The notes: a model not told the origin generated them from the letters alone. Counted from the stretch's first letter, positions 52,003-61,487 are shown. The stretch is 64,000 nucleotides of DNA from Pseudomonas sp. GD04019 (GCF_029837695.1 NZ_JAOEEA010000014.1:81103-145102), one strand, 5' to 3'. Numbers and translations are program-made.

Positions 52003-55000
52003 TTATTCGGTTTCCAGTTCGATGTCGATACCGAGCGAGCGGATCTCTTTGATCAACACGTTGAAGGACTCGGGCATGCCGGCCTCCATGCGGTGATCGC
52101 CGTCCACGATGTTCTTGTACATCTTGGTCCGGCCGTTCACGTCGTCCGACTTCACGGTCAGCATTTCCTGCAGGGTGTAGGCGGCGCCGTAGGCTTCCAG
52201 TGCCCAGACCTCCATCTCACCGAAGCGCTGACCACCGAACTGCGCCTTACCACCCAGCGGCTGCTGGGTAACCAGGCTGTAGGAACCGGTGGAACGAGCG
52301 TGCATCTTGTCGTCGACCAGGTGGTTCAGCTTGAGCATGTACATGTAGCCGACGGTGGTCGGGCGCTCGAACTGGTTACCGGTACGGCCGTCGAACAGGC
52401 GCATCTGGCCGCTTTCCGGCAGATCGGCCAGCTTCAGCATGGCCTTGATCTCGGTTTCCTTGGCACCGTCGAACACGGCGGTAGCCATCGGCACGCCGCC
52501 TTTCAGGTTCTTCGCCAGCTCGAGGATCTCGGTGTCCGAGAACTCGTTCAGGCTTTCCTGGCGACCACCGATCTCGTTGTAGATCTCGTTGAGGAACTTG
52601 CGCAGCTCGGCGATCTTGCGCTGCTCTTCGAGCATGCGATTGATCTTCTCGCCCAGGCCCTTGGCCGCCAGACCCAGGTGGGTTTCGAGGATCTGACCGA
52701 CGTTCATACGCGACGGTACGCCCAGCGGGTTGAGGACGATGTCGACCGGGGTGCCATTGGCATCGTGCGGCATGTCTTCGACCGGCATGATCACGGAGAC
52801 CACACCCTTGTTACCGTGACGACCGGCCATCTTGTCGCCCGGCTGGATGCGACGCTTGATCGCCAGGTAGACCTTGACGATCTTCAGCACGCCCGGCGCC
52901 AGGTCGTCGCCCTGCTGCAGCTTGCGCTTCTTGTCTTCGAACTTGTCATCCAGCAGCTGGCGACGGTCGCTGATGTAGGCCTGGGCCTTCTCCAGCTGCT
53001 CGTTGAGAGCGTCGTCGGCCATGCGCAGCTTGAACCACTGACCACGCTCCAGACCGTCGAGGTACTCGTCGGTGATCGCAGTGCCTTTCTTCAGGCCGGC
53101 GCCGCCTTCGGCCTTGGCACCAACCAGGGCGGAACGCAGACGCTCGAAGGTAGCGCCTTCGACGATGCGGAACTCTTCGTTCAGATCCTTGCGGATCTCG
53201 TCGAGCTGCTGCTTCTCGATGGCCAGAGCGCGGCTGTCGCGCTCCACGCCATCACGGGTGAAGACCTGGACGTCGATGACGGTGCCCTTGGTGCCGGTCG
53301 GCACGCGCAGGGAGGTGTCCTTAACGTCGCTGGCCTTCTCACCGAAGATCGCGCGCAGCAGTTTTTCTTCCGGAGTCAGCTGGGTCTCACCTTTCGGAGT
53401 GACCTTGCCGACCAGGATGTCGCCGGCCATGACTTCGGCGCCGACGTAAACGATACCGGCTTCGTCCAGCTTGTTCAGCGCAGCCTCACCCACGTTCGGG
53501 ATGTCCGCGGTGATTTCCTCTGGGCCGAGCTTGGTGTCACGGGCCACACAGGTCAGTTCCTGGATGTGGATCGTGGTGAAGCGGTCTTCCTGGACCACGC
53601 GCTCGGACAGGCAGATGGAGTCTTCGAAGTTGAAGCCGTTCCACGGCATGAACGCGACGCGCATGTTCTGGCCCAGCGCCAGTTCACCCATGTCGGTGGA
53701 CGGGCCGTCGGCCATGATGTCGCCACGCGCCACCACGTCACCCTTGCTTACCAGCGGACGCTGGTTGATGCAGGTGTTTTGGTTGGAGCGGGTGTACTTG
53801 GTCAGGTTATAGATGTCGACACCGGCTTCACCGGTTTCCACTTCGTCATCGGCAACACGCACCACGATACGGCTGGCATCGACGGAGTCGATCACACCGC
53901 CACGACGGGCCACAACGCAGACGCCGGAGTCACGGGCGACGTTGCGCTCCATGCCGGTACCTACCAGCGGCTTGTCGGCGCGCAGGGTCGGTACAGCCTG
54001 ACGCTGCATGTTCGAGCCCATGAGTGCACGGTTGGCGTCGTCGTGCTCGAGGAACGGGATCAGCGAGGCAGCGACGGAAACGACCTGCTTCGGCGACACG
54101 TCCATCAGGGTGACGTCTTCCGGCGCCTTGACGGTGAACTCGTTGAGGTGACGCACGTTCACCAGCTCGTCGACCAGTTGGCCCTTGGCGTTCATGGTCG
54201 CCGAAGCCTGGGCGATCACGTGATCGGCCTCTTCGATGGCGGACAGGAACACGATCTCGTCGGTGACCTTGGTGTCCTTCACCACGCGGTACGGGCTTTC
54301 CAGGAAGCCGTACTGGTTGGTGCGGGCATAGGCGGCCAGGGAGTTGATCAGACCGATGTTCGGACCTTCAGGGGTCTCGATCGGGCACACGCGGCCGTAG
54401 TGGGTCGGGTGTACGTCGCGGACTTCGAAGCCGGCGCGCTCACGGGTCAGACCGCCCGGGCCGAGTGCGGAGACGCGGCGCTTGTGGGTGATCTCGGAGA
54501 GCGGGTTGTTCTGGTCCATGAACTGGGAAAGCTGGCTGGAACCGAAGAACTCTTTCACCGCCGCCGCAACCGGTTTGGCGTTGATCAGGTCCTGCGGCAT
54601 CAGGCCTTCGCTTTCGGCCATCGACAGACGCTCTTTGACGGCGCGCTCGACGCGCACCAGGCCCACGCGGAACTGGTTCTCGGCCATCTCGCCGACGCAA
54701 CGGACGCGACGGTTACCCAGGTGGTCGATGTCGTCGACGATGCCCTTGCCGTTACGGATGTCGACCAGGGTCTTCAGCACGTCGACGATGTCTTCTTTGG
54801 ACAGAACGCCGGAGCCTTCGATCTCGGTGCGACCGATACGACGGTTGAACTTCATGCGGCCGACTGCGGACAGATCGTAACGCTCGGCGCTGAAGAACAG
54901 GTTGTTGAACAGGGTCTCGGCGGCATCCTTGGTTGGCGGCTCGCCAGGACGCATCATGCGGTAAATCTCGACCAGGGCTTCCAGCTGGTTGCCGGTGGAG

Positions 55001-56076
55001 TCGATCTTCAGCGTGTCGGAGATGAACGGACCGCAGTCGATGTCGTTGGTGTACAGGGTCTCGATGCGAACGACCTGGGCCTTGACGATCTTGGCCAGCA
55101 GGTCGGTGGTCATCTCGGTGTTGCACTCGGCCACGATCTCGCCGGTGGCCGGATGCACGATGGCCTTGGCAGTGGTACGGCCCAGCAGGTAGTCGAGCGG
55201 AACTTCCAGCTCTTTGATGCCGGCCTTGTCGATCTGGTTGATGTGGCGCGCGGTGATACGGCGGCCCTGCTCAACGATGACCTTGCCCTTCTCGTCCTTG
55301 ATGTCGAACGCGGCGATCTCGCCACGCAGACGCTGCGGCACCAGTTCCAGGTTGAGGGTCTCGCCCTTCACGTGGAAGACGTTGGTGTCATAGAAGGTAT
55401 CCAGCACTTCCTCGGTGCTGTAGCCCAGGGCGCGCAGCAGGACGGAAGCCGGCAGCTTGCGGCGACGGTCGATACGGACGAACACGGCGTCCTTCGGATC
55501 GAACTCGAAGTCCAGCCAGGAGCCGCGGTAGGGAATGATGCGCGCAGAGTACAGCAGCTTGCCGGAGCTGTGGGTCTTGCCACGGTCGTGGTCGAAGAAC
55601 ACACCCGGGGAGCGGTGCAGCTGGGAAACGATCACACGCTCGGTACCGTTGATGATGAAGGTACCGTTCTCGGTCATGAGCGGAATTTCGCCCATGTACA
55701 CTTCTTGCTCTTTGATGTCCTTGATCGCTTTGTTCGACGACTCTTTGTCGAAGATGATCAGACGGACTTTGACCCGCAGCGGTACGGCGAAGGTCACGCC
55801 ACGCAGCACGCACTCTTTGACGTCGAACGCAGGCTCGCCCAGGCGGTAGCCAACGTACTCGAGAGCGGCGTTGCCGGAGTAGCTGATGATCGGGAATACG
55901 GACTTGAAGGCCGCATGCAGGCCAACGTCGCGGAACTGCTCCTTGCTCACTCCTTGCTGCAGGAATTCGCGATACGAATCCAGCTGGATGGCCAGGAGAT
56001 AAGGCACATCCATCACGTCCGGCAACTTGCTAAAGTCCTTGCGGATACGTTTTTTCTCAGTGTATGAGTAAGCCAT
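52003..56076 (-). CDS. rpoB: RNA polymerase beta subunit
   Basis: 1357 aa catalytic subunit. The rifampicin-binding cluster reads SSQLSQFMDQNNPLSE then THKRRVSALGP, with the Asp, His and Ser residues of the sensitive form. Motifs KMAGRHGNKG and the C-terminal LVDDKMHARSTGSYSLVTQQ are intact. It begins MAYSYTEKKRIRKDFSKLPD. It lies 220 bp after rplL, behind an attenuator hairpin that lowers its expression relative to the ribosomal genes. Confidence 0.99.
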   Translation of the reverse strand: MAYSYTEKKRIRKDFSKLPDVMDVPYLLAIQLDSYREFLQQGVSKEQFRDVGLHAAFKSVFPIISYSGNAALEYVGYRLGEPAFDVKECVLRGVTFAVPLRVKVRLIIFDKESSNKAIKDIKEQEVYMGEIPLMTENGTFIINGTERVIVSQLHRSPGVFFDHDRGKTHSSGKLLYSARIIPYRGSWLDFEFDPKDAVFVRIDRRRKLPASVLLRALGYSTEEVLDTFYDTNVFHVKGETLNLELVPQRLRGEIAAFDIKDEKGKVIVEQGRRITARHINQIDKAGIKELEVPLDYLLGRTTAKAIVHPATGEIVAECNTEMTTDLLAKIVKAQVVRIETLYTNDIDCGPFISDTLKIDSTGNQLEALVEIYRMMRPGEPPTKDAAETLFNNLFFSAERYDLSAVGRMKFNRRIGRTEIEGSGVLSKEDIVDVLKTLVDIRNGKGIVDDIDHLGNRRVRCVGEMAENQFRVGLVRVERAVKERLSMAESEGLMPQDLINAKPVAAAVKEFFGSSQLSQFMDQNNPLSEITHKRRVSALGPGGLTRERAGFEVRDVHPTHYGRVCPIETPEGPNIGLINSLAAYARTNQYGFLESPYRVVKDTKVTDEIVFLSAIEEADHVIAQASATMNAKGQLVDELVNVRHLNEFTVKAPEDVTLMDVSPKQVVSVAASLIPFLEHDDANRALMGSNMQRQAVPTLRADKPLVGTGMERNVARDSGVCVVARRGGVIDSVDASRIVVRVADDEVETGEAGVDIYNLTKYTRSNQNTCINQRPLVSKGDVVARGDIMADGPSTDMGELALGQNMRVAFMPWNGFNFEDSICLSERVVQEDRFTTIHIQELTCVARDTKLGPEEITADIPNVGEAALNKLDEAGIVYVGAEVMAGDILVGKVTPKGETQLTPEEKLLRAIFGEKASDVKDTSLRVPTGTKGTVIDVQVFTRDGVERDSRALAIEKQQLDEIRKDLNEEFRIVEGATFERLRSALVGAKAEGGAGLKKGTAITDEYLDGLERGQWFKLRMADDALNEQLEKAQAYISDRRQLLDDKFEDKKRKLQQGDDLAPGVLKIVKVYLAIKRRIQPGDKMAGRHGNKGVVSVIMPVEDMPHDANGTPVDIVLNPLGVPSRMNVGQILETHLGLAAKGLGEKINRMLEEQRKIAELRKFLNEIYNEIGGRQESLNEFSDTEILELAKNLKGGVPMATAVFDGAKETEIKAMLKLADLPESGQMRLFDGRTGNQFERPTTVGYMYMLKLNHLVDDKMHARSTGSYSLVTQQPLGGKAQFGGQRFGEMEVWALEAYGAAYTLQEMLTVKSDDVNGRTKMYKNIVDGDHRMEAGMPESFNVLIKEIRSLGIDIELETE

Positions 56077-56221
56077 CAGCGTTCCCCAGCTTGGTCACCT
56101 GCTTGTTTGGCCGCTGCCGACGGCAACGACCAGAAAATCGTGCAAACCCCTTGGTTTGCGCCGCCCTCGGGCGGGGTTTTCACATCATGGACAGAGCTCA
56201 TTCGAACTCCGCCCATAACGG

Positions 56222-56250
56222 AAAAAGGCCGGTGGCATTAGCCACCAGCC
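56222..56250 (-). terminator. rplL-rpoB attenuator
   Basis: Stem GGCTGGTGGC/GCCACCGGCC with an UAAU-type loop, followed on the minus strand by TTTTTCC. It is 47 nt past the rplL stop codon. The equivalent site in E. coli lets only part of the polymerases pass into rpoBC. No second promoter is obvious in the rest of the 220-bp gap. Confidence 0.8.
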
Positions 56251-56296
56251 ATCAGCCTTTCGCTTAACGCTCGGGCTGTAGACGCAAGGTCGTCGC

Positions 56297-56665
56297 TTAC
56301 TTGAGCTCGACTTTGGCGCCAGCTTCTTCCAGCTTCTTCTTGGCGTCTTCAGCAGCTTCCTTGGTCAGGCCTTCGGCGATGACTTGCGGAGCGGTGTCGA
56401 CTTTCTCTTTGGCTTCTTTCAGGCCCAGACCAGTCAGTTCGCGAACAGCTTTGATCACGTTGACTTTCTTGTCGCCGGCTTCGGCCAGAACTACGTTGAA
56501 CTCGGTTTGCTCTTCAGCAGCGGCAGCAGCCGGGCCAGCAGCAGCAACGGTGGCAGCAGCGGCGGTAACGCCGAACTTCTCTTCCATCGCTTTGATCAGC
56601 TCAACAACTTCCAGAACGGTTTTCTGGCCGATGGCTTCGATGATTTGCTCGTTAGTCAGAGACAT
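56297..56665 (-). CDS. rplL: 50S ribosomal protein L7/L12
   Basis: 122 aa stalk protein, present in several copies per ribosome, that recruits translation GTPases. The N domain dimerises and binds L10 (LTNEQIIEAIGQKTVLEVVE). A hinge rich in Ala (about 35-50) leads to the C domain with GLKEAKEKVD. Operon rplKAJL-rpoBC, 77 bp after rplJ. Confidence 0.99.
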   Translation of the reverse strand: MSLTNEQIIEAIGQKTVLEVVELIKAMEEKFGVTAAAATVAAAGPAAAAAEEQTEFNVVLAEAGDKKVNVIKAVRELTGLGLKEAKEKVDTAPQVIAEGLTKEAAEDAKKKLEEAGAKVELK

Positions 56666-56742
56666 GACTTAAATCCTGTATTGGGGTGACAGCCTACGCA
56701 GCCATCAAATTAAACATATGATTTGAAAGTGCTTTCGGCGCC

Positions 56743-57243
56743 TTAGGCAGCGGCAGCTTCTTTCTGGTCGCGAACGGCCGCCAGAGTACGAGCCAGCTTG
56801 CTGGTAGCGCCTTGAATCACGCTCATCAGCTGCGAAATGGCTTCGTCGTAGGTCGGCAGAGTTGCCAGTACGTCGATCTGGTTTGCTGCGAGGAACTTGC
56901 CCTCGAACGCAGCTGCCTTGATCTCGAACTTGTCGTTACCTTTAGCGAACTCTTTGAACAGACGGGCAGCAGCGCCCGGGTGCTCGTTGGAGAAAGCGAT
57001 CAAGGTCGGGCCGGCGAAAACGTCGTTGAGGATACTGTATTCAGTATCAGCAACTGCACGCTTGAGCAGGGTGTTACGTACGACTTTCACGTACACACCA
57101 GCTTCACGAGCCTCTTTACGGAGTCCGGTCATAGCGCCAACAGTCACACCGCGGGCATCAGCCACAACAGCAGACAGGGCGACTTTGGCAGCCTCGTTGA
57201 CTTCAGCGACGATGGCCTTCTTGTCTTCGAGTTTAATTGCCAC
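56743..57243 (-). CDS. rplJ: 50S ribosomal protein L10
   Basis: 166 aa base of the ribosomal stalk; with L7/L12 it represses its own mRNA in E. coli. It begins MAIKLEDKKAIVAEVNEAAK, binds 23S rRNA through its N domain and L7/L12 through its C-terminal helix. The 214-bp gap before it fits an autoregulatory leader. Confidence 0.99.
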   Translation of the reverse strand: MAIKLEDKKAIVAEVNEAAKVALSAVVADARGVTVGAMTGLRKEAREAGVYVKVVRNTLLKRAVADTEYSILNDVFAGPTLIAFSNEHPGAAARLFKEFAKGNDKFEIKAAAFEGKFLAANQIDVLATLPTYDEAISQLMSVIQGATSKLARTLAAVRDQKEAAAA

Positions 57244-57457
57244 GGGTAAAACTCCTGCTTGTTACCGTTTCACCTGGTCGAAACCTGGTGTCGTTTTGGT
57301 GTCTGATTCGGTAAGGAATCGGGAGCACCATCTGCGTAGGCTTGTGGAGATCGCTCTCCGGGTTTAAGGCTTGCGCCGCCTACGGTCTTGGATAGCCCCC
57401 GCCAGGCAGGGACCCCAATCTTTGCAAGCCGGCGGACGAGTCCGCCTGCCATATCAC
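57244..57457 (-). ncRNA. probable L10 leader
   Basis: A 214-bp gap between rplA and rplJ that is not coding. It starts with a 6-bp hairpin GGCGGA-CTCG-TCCGCC (57431-57446) and contains further pairing segments (CTACGCAGATGG, ACACCAAAACGACACCAGG). Position and length match the L10 leader, where L10(L7/L12) binds to repress translation. A covariance-model match was not tested. Confidence 0.5.
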
Positions 57458-58153
57458 TTAGGCTTCCAGGGAAGCCTGATCGATCACCAGACCCGGACCC
57501 ATGGTGGTGCTCAGGGTCACGCGCTTGACGTACACACCTTTGGAGGTGGACGGCTTCAGACGCTTGAGGTCAGACAGCAGGGCTTCCACGTTCTGCTTCA
57601 GCGCAGCGGCTTCGAAGCCGACTTTGCCTACGGAGGTGTGGATGATGCCGTTCTTGTCGGTACGGAAACGCACCTGACCAGCCTTGGCGTTCTTCACAGC
57701 GGTAGCGACGTCCGGAGTCACGGTGCCGACTTTCGGGTTCGGCATCAGACCGCGCGGGCCGAGAACCTGACCCAGCTGACCGACGACGCGCATGGCGTCC
57801 GGGGAGGCGATGACCACGTCGTAGTTCAGATCGCCGGCCTTCATTTCGGCAGCCAGTTCGTCCATACCGACTTTGTCAGCGCCGGCAGCCAGAGCGGCTT
57901 CAGCGCCCGGCCCCTGGGTGAACACGGCAACGCGGACGGTCTTGCCAGTGCCGTTCGGCAGCACGGTGGCGCCACGCACGACCTGGTCGGATTTACGCGG
58001 GTCAACGCCCAGGTTCACGGAGACGTCGAAGGACTCGGTGAACTTGACGGTGGACAGCTCGGCCAGCAGCTTGGCGGCCTCTTCGAAGTTGTAAGCCTTG
58101 CCGGCTTCGATCTTCTCGGCGATAGCCTTCTGACGCTTGGTTACCTTAGCCAT
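57458..58153 (-). CDS. rplA: 50S ribosomal protein L1
   Basis: 231 aa protein of the mobile L1 stalk that moves E-site tRNA; in E. coli it represses the rplKA mRNA. It begins MAKVTKRQKAIAEKIEAGKA; the signature GPRGLMPNPKVGTV is present. Its ATG shares one base with the rplK stop codon (TAATG). Confidence 0.99.
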   Translation of the reverse strand: MAKVTKRQKAIAEKIEAGKAYNFEEAAKLLAELSTVKFTESFDVSVNLGVDPRKSDQVVRGATVLPNGTGKTVRVAVFTQGPGAEAALAAGADKVGMDELAAEMKAGDLNYDVVIASPDAMRVVGQLGQVLGPRGLMPNPKVGTVTPDVATAVKNAKAGQVRFRTDKNGIIHTSVGKVGFEAAALKQNVEALLSDLKRLKPSTSKGVYVKRVTLSTTMGPGLVIDQASLEA

Positions 58154-58584
58154 TACACACCCTCCACGTTCAGGCCCATGCTACGAGCGGAGCCGGCGAT
58201 GGTACGCACGGCCGCATCCAGGTCAGCGGCGGTCAGATCGGCCTGCTTGGTCTTGGCGATCTCTTCCAGCTGAGCACGGGTAACGGTGCCAACTTTGACG
58301 GTGTTCGGACGAGCGGAACCGCTGGTCAGGCCGGCGGCCTTCTTCAGCAGCACCGAAGCCGGGGTGCTTTTGGTTTCAAAGGTGAAGCTGCGGTCGCTGT
58401 AAACGGTGATGATCACAGGAGTCGGCAGACCAGGTTCCATGCCCTGGGTCTTGGCGTTGAACGCCTTGCAGAATTCCATGATGTTCACGCCGTGCTGACC
58501 CAGAGCAGGGCCGACGGGTGGCGACGGGTTGGCCTGGCCGGCCTTTACTTGCAGCTTGATGTAAGCCTGAATCTTCTTAGCCAT
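58153..58584 (-). CDS. rplK: 50S ribosomal protein L11
   Basis: 143 aa protein of the GTPase centre, where stringent-response RelA and thiopeptides act. It begins MAKKIQAYIKLQVKAGQANP with the conserved proline helix PSPPVGPALGQHGVNIMEF. First gene of the rplKAJL-rpoBC operon. Confidence 0.99.
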   Translation of the reverse strand: MAKKIQAYIKLQVKAGQANPSPPVGPALGQHGVNIMEFCKAFNAKTQGMEPGLPTPVIITVYSDRSFTFETKSTPASVLLKKAAGLTSGSARPNTVKVGTVTRAQLEEIAKTKQADLTAADLDAAVRTIAGSARSMGLNVEGV

Positions 58585-58629
58585 GAGCTACTCCAATATC
58601 GGGTCAAGCGCCTCGCTGAGGCTCCCCGG

Positions 58630-58658
58630 TTAGTACACATTTATCCCAGTGACGACAA
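58630..58658 (-). promoter_or_regulatory. possible rplK promoter
   Basis: TTGTCG (58653-58658), 17-bp spacer, TACTAA (58630-58635) on the minus strand, about 46 bp before rplK. The -35 overlaps the U tract of the nusG terminator. The -10 is a weak match. Confidence 0.5.
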
Positions 58659-58685
58659 AACCCCACAGCCAGCGGCTGCGGGGTT
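58653..58685 (-). terminator. secE-nusG operon terminator
   Basis: Stem AACCCCGCAG/CTGTGGGGTT (one G-U type pair) with an intervening CCGCTGG loop region, followed by TTGTCG on the minus strand. It starts 18 nt past the nusG stop codon. Confidence 0.75.
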
Positions 58686-58702
58686 CGGGATGCATTGTCC
58701 AG

Positions 58703-59236
58703 TTATGCCTTCTCGACCTGACTGAACTCCAGCTCCACCGGCGTGGAGCGACCGAAAATAAGCACGGCCACTTGGATCCGACTCTTTTCGTAGTTAACTT
58801 CTTCGACAACGCCATTGAAGTCGGCGAACGGACCATCGATAACGCGAACGGTCTCACCCGGCTCGAACAGAGTCTTCGGCTTCGGCTTGTCACCGCTATC
58901 GGCAACACGACGCAGAATGGCGTCGGCCTCTTTCTCGGTAATCGGCGCCGGCTTGTCGGCAGTACCACCAATGAAGCCCATGACGCGCGGCGTATCCTTG
59001 ATCAGGTGCCAGGTCGCCTCGTTCATTTCCATCTGAACCAGCACATAGCCTGGGAAGAACTTACGCTCACTCTTGCGCTTCTGGCCGTTACGCATCTCCA
59101 CCACTTCTTCGGTGGGGACCAGAATTTCGCCGAACTCGTCTTCCATGCCAGCCAGCTTGACGCGCTCAATCAGCGAGCGCATGACATGCTTCTCGTAACC
59201 CGAGTAAGCATGCACAACGTACCAACGCTTAGCCAC
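58703..59236 (-). CDS. nusG: transcription antitermination factor NusG
   Basis: 177 aa. The N-terminal NGN domain (MAKRWYVVHAYSGYEKHVMR) binds RNA polymerase; the C-terminal KOW domain (GETVRVIDGPFADFNGVVEE) binds Rho or S10. It links transcription with translation or termination. It follows secE by 9 bp and ends the tufB operon. Confidence 0.99.
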   Translation of the reverse strand: MAKRWYVVHAYSGYEKHVMRSLIERVKLAGMEDEFGEILVPTEEVVEMRNGQKRKSERKFFPGYVLVQMEMNEATWHLIKDTPRVMGFIGGTADKPAPITEKEADAILRRVADSGDKPKPKTLFEPGETVRVIDGPFADFNGVVEEVNYEKSRIQVAVLIFGRSTPVELEFSQVEKA

Positions 59237-59245
59237 GGGACACCC

Positions 59246-59614
59246 TTAACCGACAATCAACGAAACAAGCCAGCCCAGCAGGCTATCCAAGCCCCACAGG
59301 ACCAACGACATCACCAGAACCACGGCAACCACGATCAGAGTGGTTTGCGTGGTTTCCTGGCGGGTCGGCCAGACAACCTTGCGAATCTCGATGCGCGCTT
59401 CTTTTGCCAGAGCAAAGAACGCCTGACCTTTCGCAGTCTGCAGCGCGACGAAACCGACCACCACGGCCAGAGCCAGCAGAGCCAGCACGCGATACAGAAG
59501 CGGTTCAGCCGAGAAATACTGATTGCCGACAACACCAGCGACGACCAGAGCAGCTACTGCGAGCCACTTCAGCACATCAAAGCGGGAGTTTTGAGCTTCA
59601 GCTTTGGCATTCAT
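59246..59614 (-). CDS. secE: protein translocase subunit SecE
   Basis: 122 aa membrane protein of the SecYEG channel. As in E. coli there are three membrane segments: about 16-36, about 41-58 and the conserved C-terminal one (LIVVAVVLVMSLVLWGLDSL). The amphipathic helix before it holds WPTRQETTQTT, the family hallmark. Between tRNA-Trp and nusG. Confidence 0.99.
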   Translation of the reverse strand: MNAKAEAQNSRFDVLKWLAVAALVVAGVVGNQYFSAEPLLYRVLALLALAVVVGFVALQTAKGQAFFALAKEARIEIRKVVWPTRQETTQTTLIVVAVVLVMSLVLWGLDSLLGWLVSLIVG

Positions 59615-59663
59615 GAGAAAACCCTGTTGAAAGAAACGCCAGATCCACTTTTACCCAGGAATC

Positions 59664-59739
59664 TGGCAGGCCAGGAGGGAATCGAACCCCCAACCTGCGG
59701 TTTTGGAGACCGCCGCTCTGCCAATTGAGCTACTGGCCT
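59664..59739 (-). tRNA. tRNA-Trp (CCA)
   Basis: 76 nt including an encoded CCA end. Acceptor AGGCCAG pairs with CTGGCCT; the anticodon loop reads CTCCAAA with anticodon CCA; the T arm has GGTTCGATTCC. It is between tufB and secE, a position shared by many Gammaproteobacteria, and must be cut out of the mRNA. Confidence 0.97.
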
Positions 59740-59792
59740 AAATCGAAGTAAGGCCGACCATTATGCCGACCTTACCGAGGCAGATCAACCGA

Positions 59793-60986
59793 TTACTCGA
59801 TGACCTTAGCAACCACGCCGGCACCAACGGTACGGCCGCCTTCGCGAATGGCGAAACGCAGGCCGTCGTCCATGGCGATCGGCTTGATCAGGGTAACAAC
59901 CATTTTGATGTTGTCGCCCGGCATTACCATCTCAACGCCTTCCGGCAGTTCGCACGAACCGGTCACGTCGGTAGTACGGAAGTAGAACTGCGGACGGTAG
60001 CCCTTGAAGAACGGGGTGTGGCGACCACCTTCTTCTTTGGACAGAACGTACACTTCAGCTTCGAACTTGGTGTGCGGCTTGATGGTGCCCGGCTTGGCCA
60101 GAACCTGACCACGCTCTACGTCGTCACGCTTGGTGCCGCGCAGCAGAACACCGCAGTTCTCGCCAGCACGACCTTCGTCGAGCAGCTTGCGGAACATTTC
60201 AACGCCAGTGCAGGTGGTCTTGGTGGTTTCACGCAGACCAACGATCTCGATTTCTTCCTGGATCTTGACGATGCCGCGCTCAACACGACCGGTTACCACG
60301 GTACCGCGGCCGGAGATGGAGAACACGTCTTCGATCGGCATCAGGAACGGCATGTCGATGGCACGAACCGGCTCAGGGATGTAGGCATCCAGAGTCTCGA
60401 CCAGCTTCTTAACAGCGCTGGTGCCCATTTCGTTGTCGTCTTGGCCGTTCAGAGCCATCAGAGCGGAACCGATGATGATCGGAGTGTCGTCGCCCGGGAA
60501 GTCGTAGGTGGACAGCAGGTCACGAACTTCCATCTCGACCAGTTCCAGCAGCTCAGCGTCGTCCACCATGTCGGCCTTATTCAGGAAGACAACGATGTAA
60601 GGAACGCCTACCTGACGGGACAGCAGGATGTGCTCACGGGTTTGCGGCATCGGGCCATCGGCGGCCGAGCAAACCAGGATCGCGCCGTCCATCTGGGCAG
60701 CACCGGTGATCATGTTCTTCACGTAGTCGGCGTGGCCCGGGCAGTCAACGTGCGCGTAGTGGCGAACGGCCGAGTCGTACTCAACGTGAGCGGTGTTGAT
60801 GGTGATACCGCGAGCTTTCTCTTCCGGAGCGGAGTCGATCTTGTCGAAGTCGACCTTGGCCGAACCGAATACTTCGGAGCAGACGCGGGTCAGAGCAGCG
60901 GTCAGAGTGGTTTTACCGTGGTCAACGTGACCGATGGTGCCAACGTTGACGTGCGGTTTGTTACGTTCAAATTTTTCCTTAGCCAT
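59793..60986 (-). CDS. tufB: elongation factor Tu, second copy
   Basis: 397 aa, the same protein as the copy at 43260. It starts with ATG and has the same G motifs. By eye, differences in DNA from tufA are limited to about six silent sites, in the first 20 and last 120 bp of the gene. It lies in a mixed tRNA/mRNA operon: tRNA-Tyr, -Gly, -Thr upstream and tRNA-Trp, secE, nusG downstream. Confidence 0.99.
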   Translation of the reverse strand: MAKEKFERNKPHVNVGTIGHVDHGKTTLTAALTRVCSEVFGSAKVDFDKIDSAPEEKARGITINTAHVEYDSAVRHYAHVDCPGHADYVKNMITGAAQMDGAILVCSAADGPMPQTREHILLSRQVGVPYIVVFLNKADMVDDAELLELVEMEVRDLLSTYDFPGDDTPIIIGSALMALNGQDDNEMGTSAVKKLVETLDAYIPEPVRAIDMPFLMPIEDVFSISGRGTVVTGRVERGIVKIQEEIEIVGLRETTKTTCTGVEMFRKLLDEGRAGENCGVLLRGTKRDDVERGQVLAKPGTIKPHTKFEAEVYVLSKEEGGRHTPFFKGYRPQFYFRTTDVTGSCELPEGVEMVMPGDNIKMVVTLIKPIAMDDGLRFAIREGGRTVGAGVVAKVIE

Positions 60987-61032
60987 CTGACCCGTCTCCG
61001 AACAAGGAATTGAGAACTGACACTGCCATTAA

Positions 61033-61066
61033 AACAAAGGCAGATATCTGCATATCTGCCTTTGTT
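61033..61066 (-). other. perfect 15-bp hairpin between tRNA-Thr and tufB
   Basis: AACAAAGGCAGATAT and its exact complement flank a 4-nt CTGC (GCAG on the transcript) loop. It begins 4 nt past the tRNA-Thr CCA end. No U tract follows, so it is more likely an RNase processing site or mRNA 5' protector than a terminator. Confidence 0.75.
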
Positions 61067-61070
61067 GAAG

Positions 61071-61146
61071 TGGAGCTCATGAGCGGATTTGAACCGCTGA
61101 CCTCACCCTTACCAAGGGTGTGCTCTACCAGCTGAGCTACATGAGC
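61071..61146 (-). tRNA. tRNA-Thr (GGT)
   Basis: 76 nt including CCA. Acceptor GCTCATG pairs with CATGAGC; the anticodon stem-loop CCCTTGGTAAGGG gives anticodon GGT. Third tRNA of the cluster before tufB. Confidence 0.97.
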
Positions 61147-61172
61147 GAAACACTTTGCATGAACAACAAACT

Positions 61173-61246
<74 letters not shown>

Positions 61247-61271
61247 GGAGCTTGTGGCTCTCGCTTAAATC

Positions 61272-61356
<85 letters not shown>

Positions 61357-61369
61357 AAAGTGAGGCGGC

Positions 61370-61398
61370 ATTCTCTTCTCATGCCACCCTGCTGTCAA
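61370..61398 (-). promoter_or_regulatory. tRNA-tufB operon promoter
   Basis: TTGACA (61393-61398), 17-bp spacer, GAGAAT (61370-61375) on the minus strand, then a GC-rich discriminator GCCGCC. The predicted start is about 6 bp before tRNA-Tyr. The discriminator is typical of stringently controlled stable-RNA promoters. Confidence 0.72.
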
Positions 61399-61447
61399 GC
61401 ATTTCCTCAATAAAAACTTGAGGTTAGCACTCTTTGACAACAGCCCC

Positions 61448-61463
61448 GCGAGGCGACCCTCGC
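61448..61463 (-). terminator. short hairpin after the SPOR gene
   Basis: GCGAGG-CGAC-CCTCGC, a perfect 6-bp stem nested in a weaker CCCGC/GCGGG pairing, 25 nt past the SPOR gene stop codon. No U tract. A second small dyad, CCTCAA/TTGAGG, follows at 61405-61423. Confidence 0.4.
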
Positions 61464-61487
61464 AAAGCGGGCGCCATTCTATGCAAA

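Noticed and set aside
51982..56067. 1361-codon open frame on the plus strand opposite rpoB
   Set aside because: It mirrors rpoB over its whole length, has low-complexity His/Val/Asp-rich composition and no family pattern. Avoidance of certain codons in highly expressed GC-rich genes opens the antisense frame.
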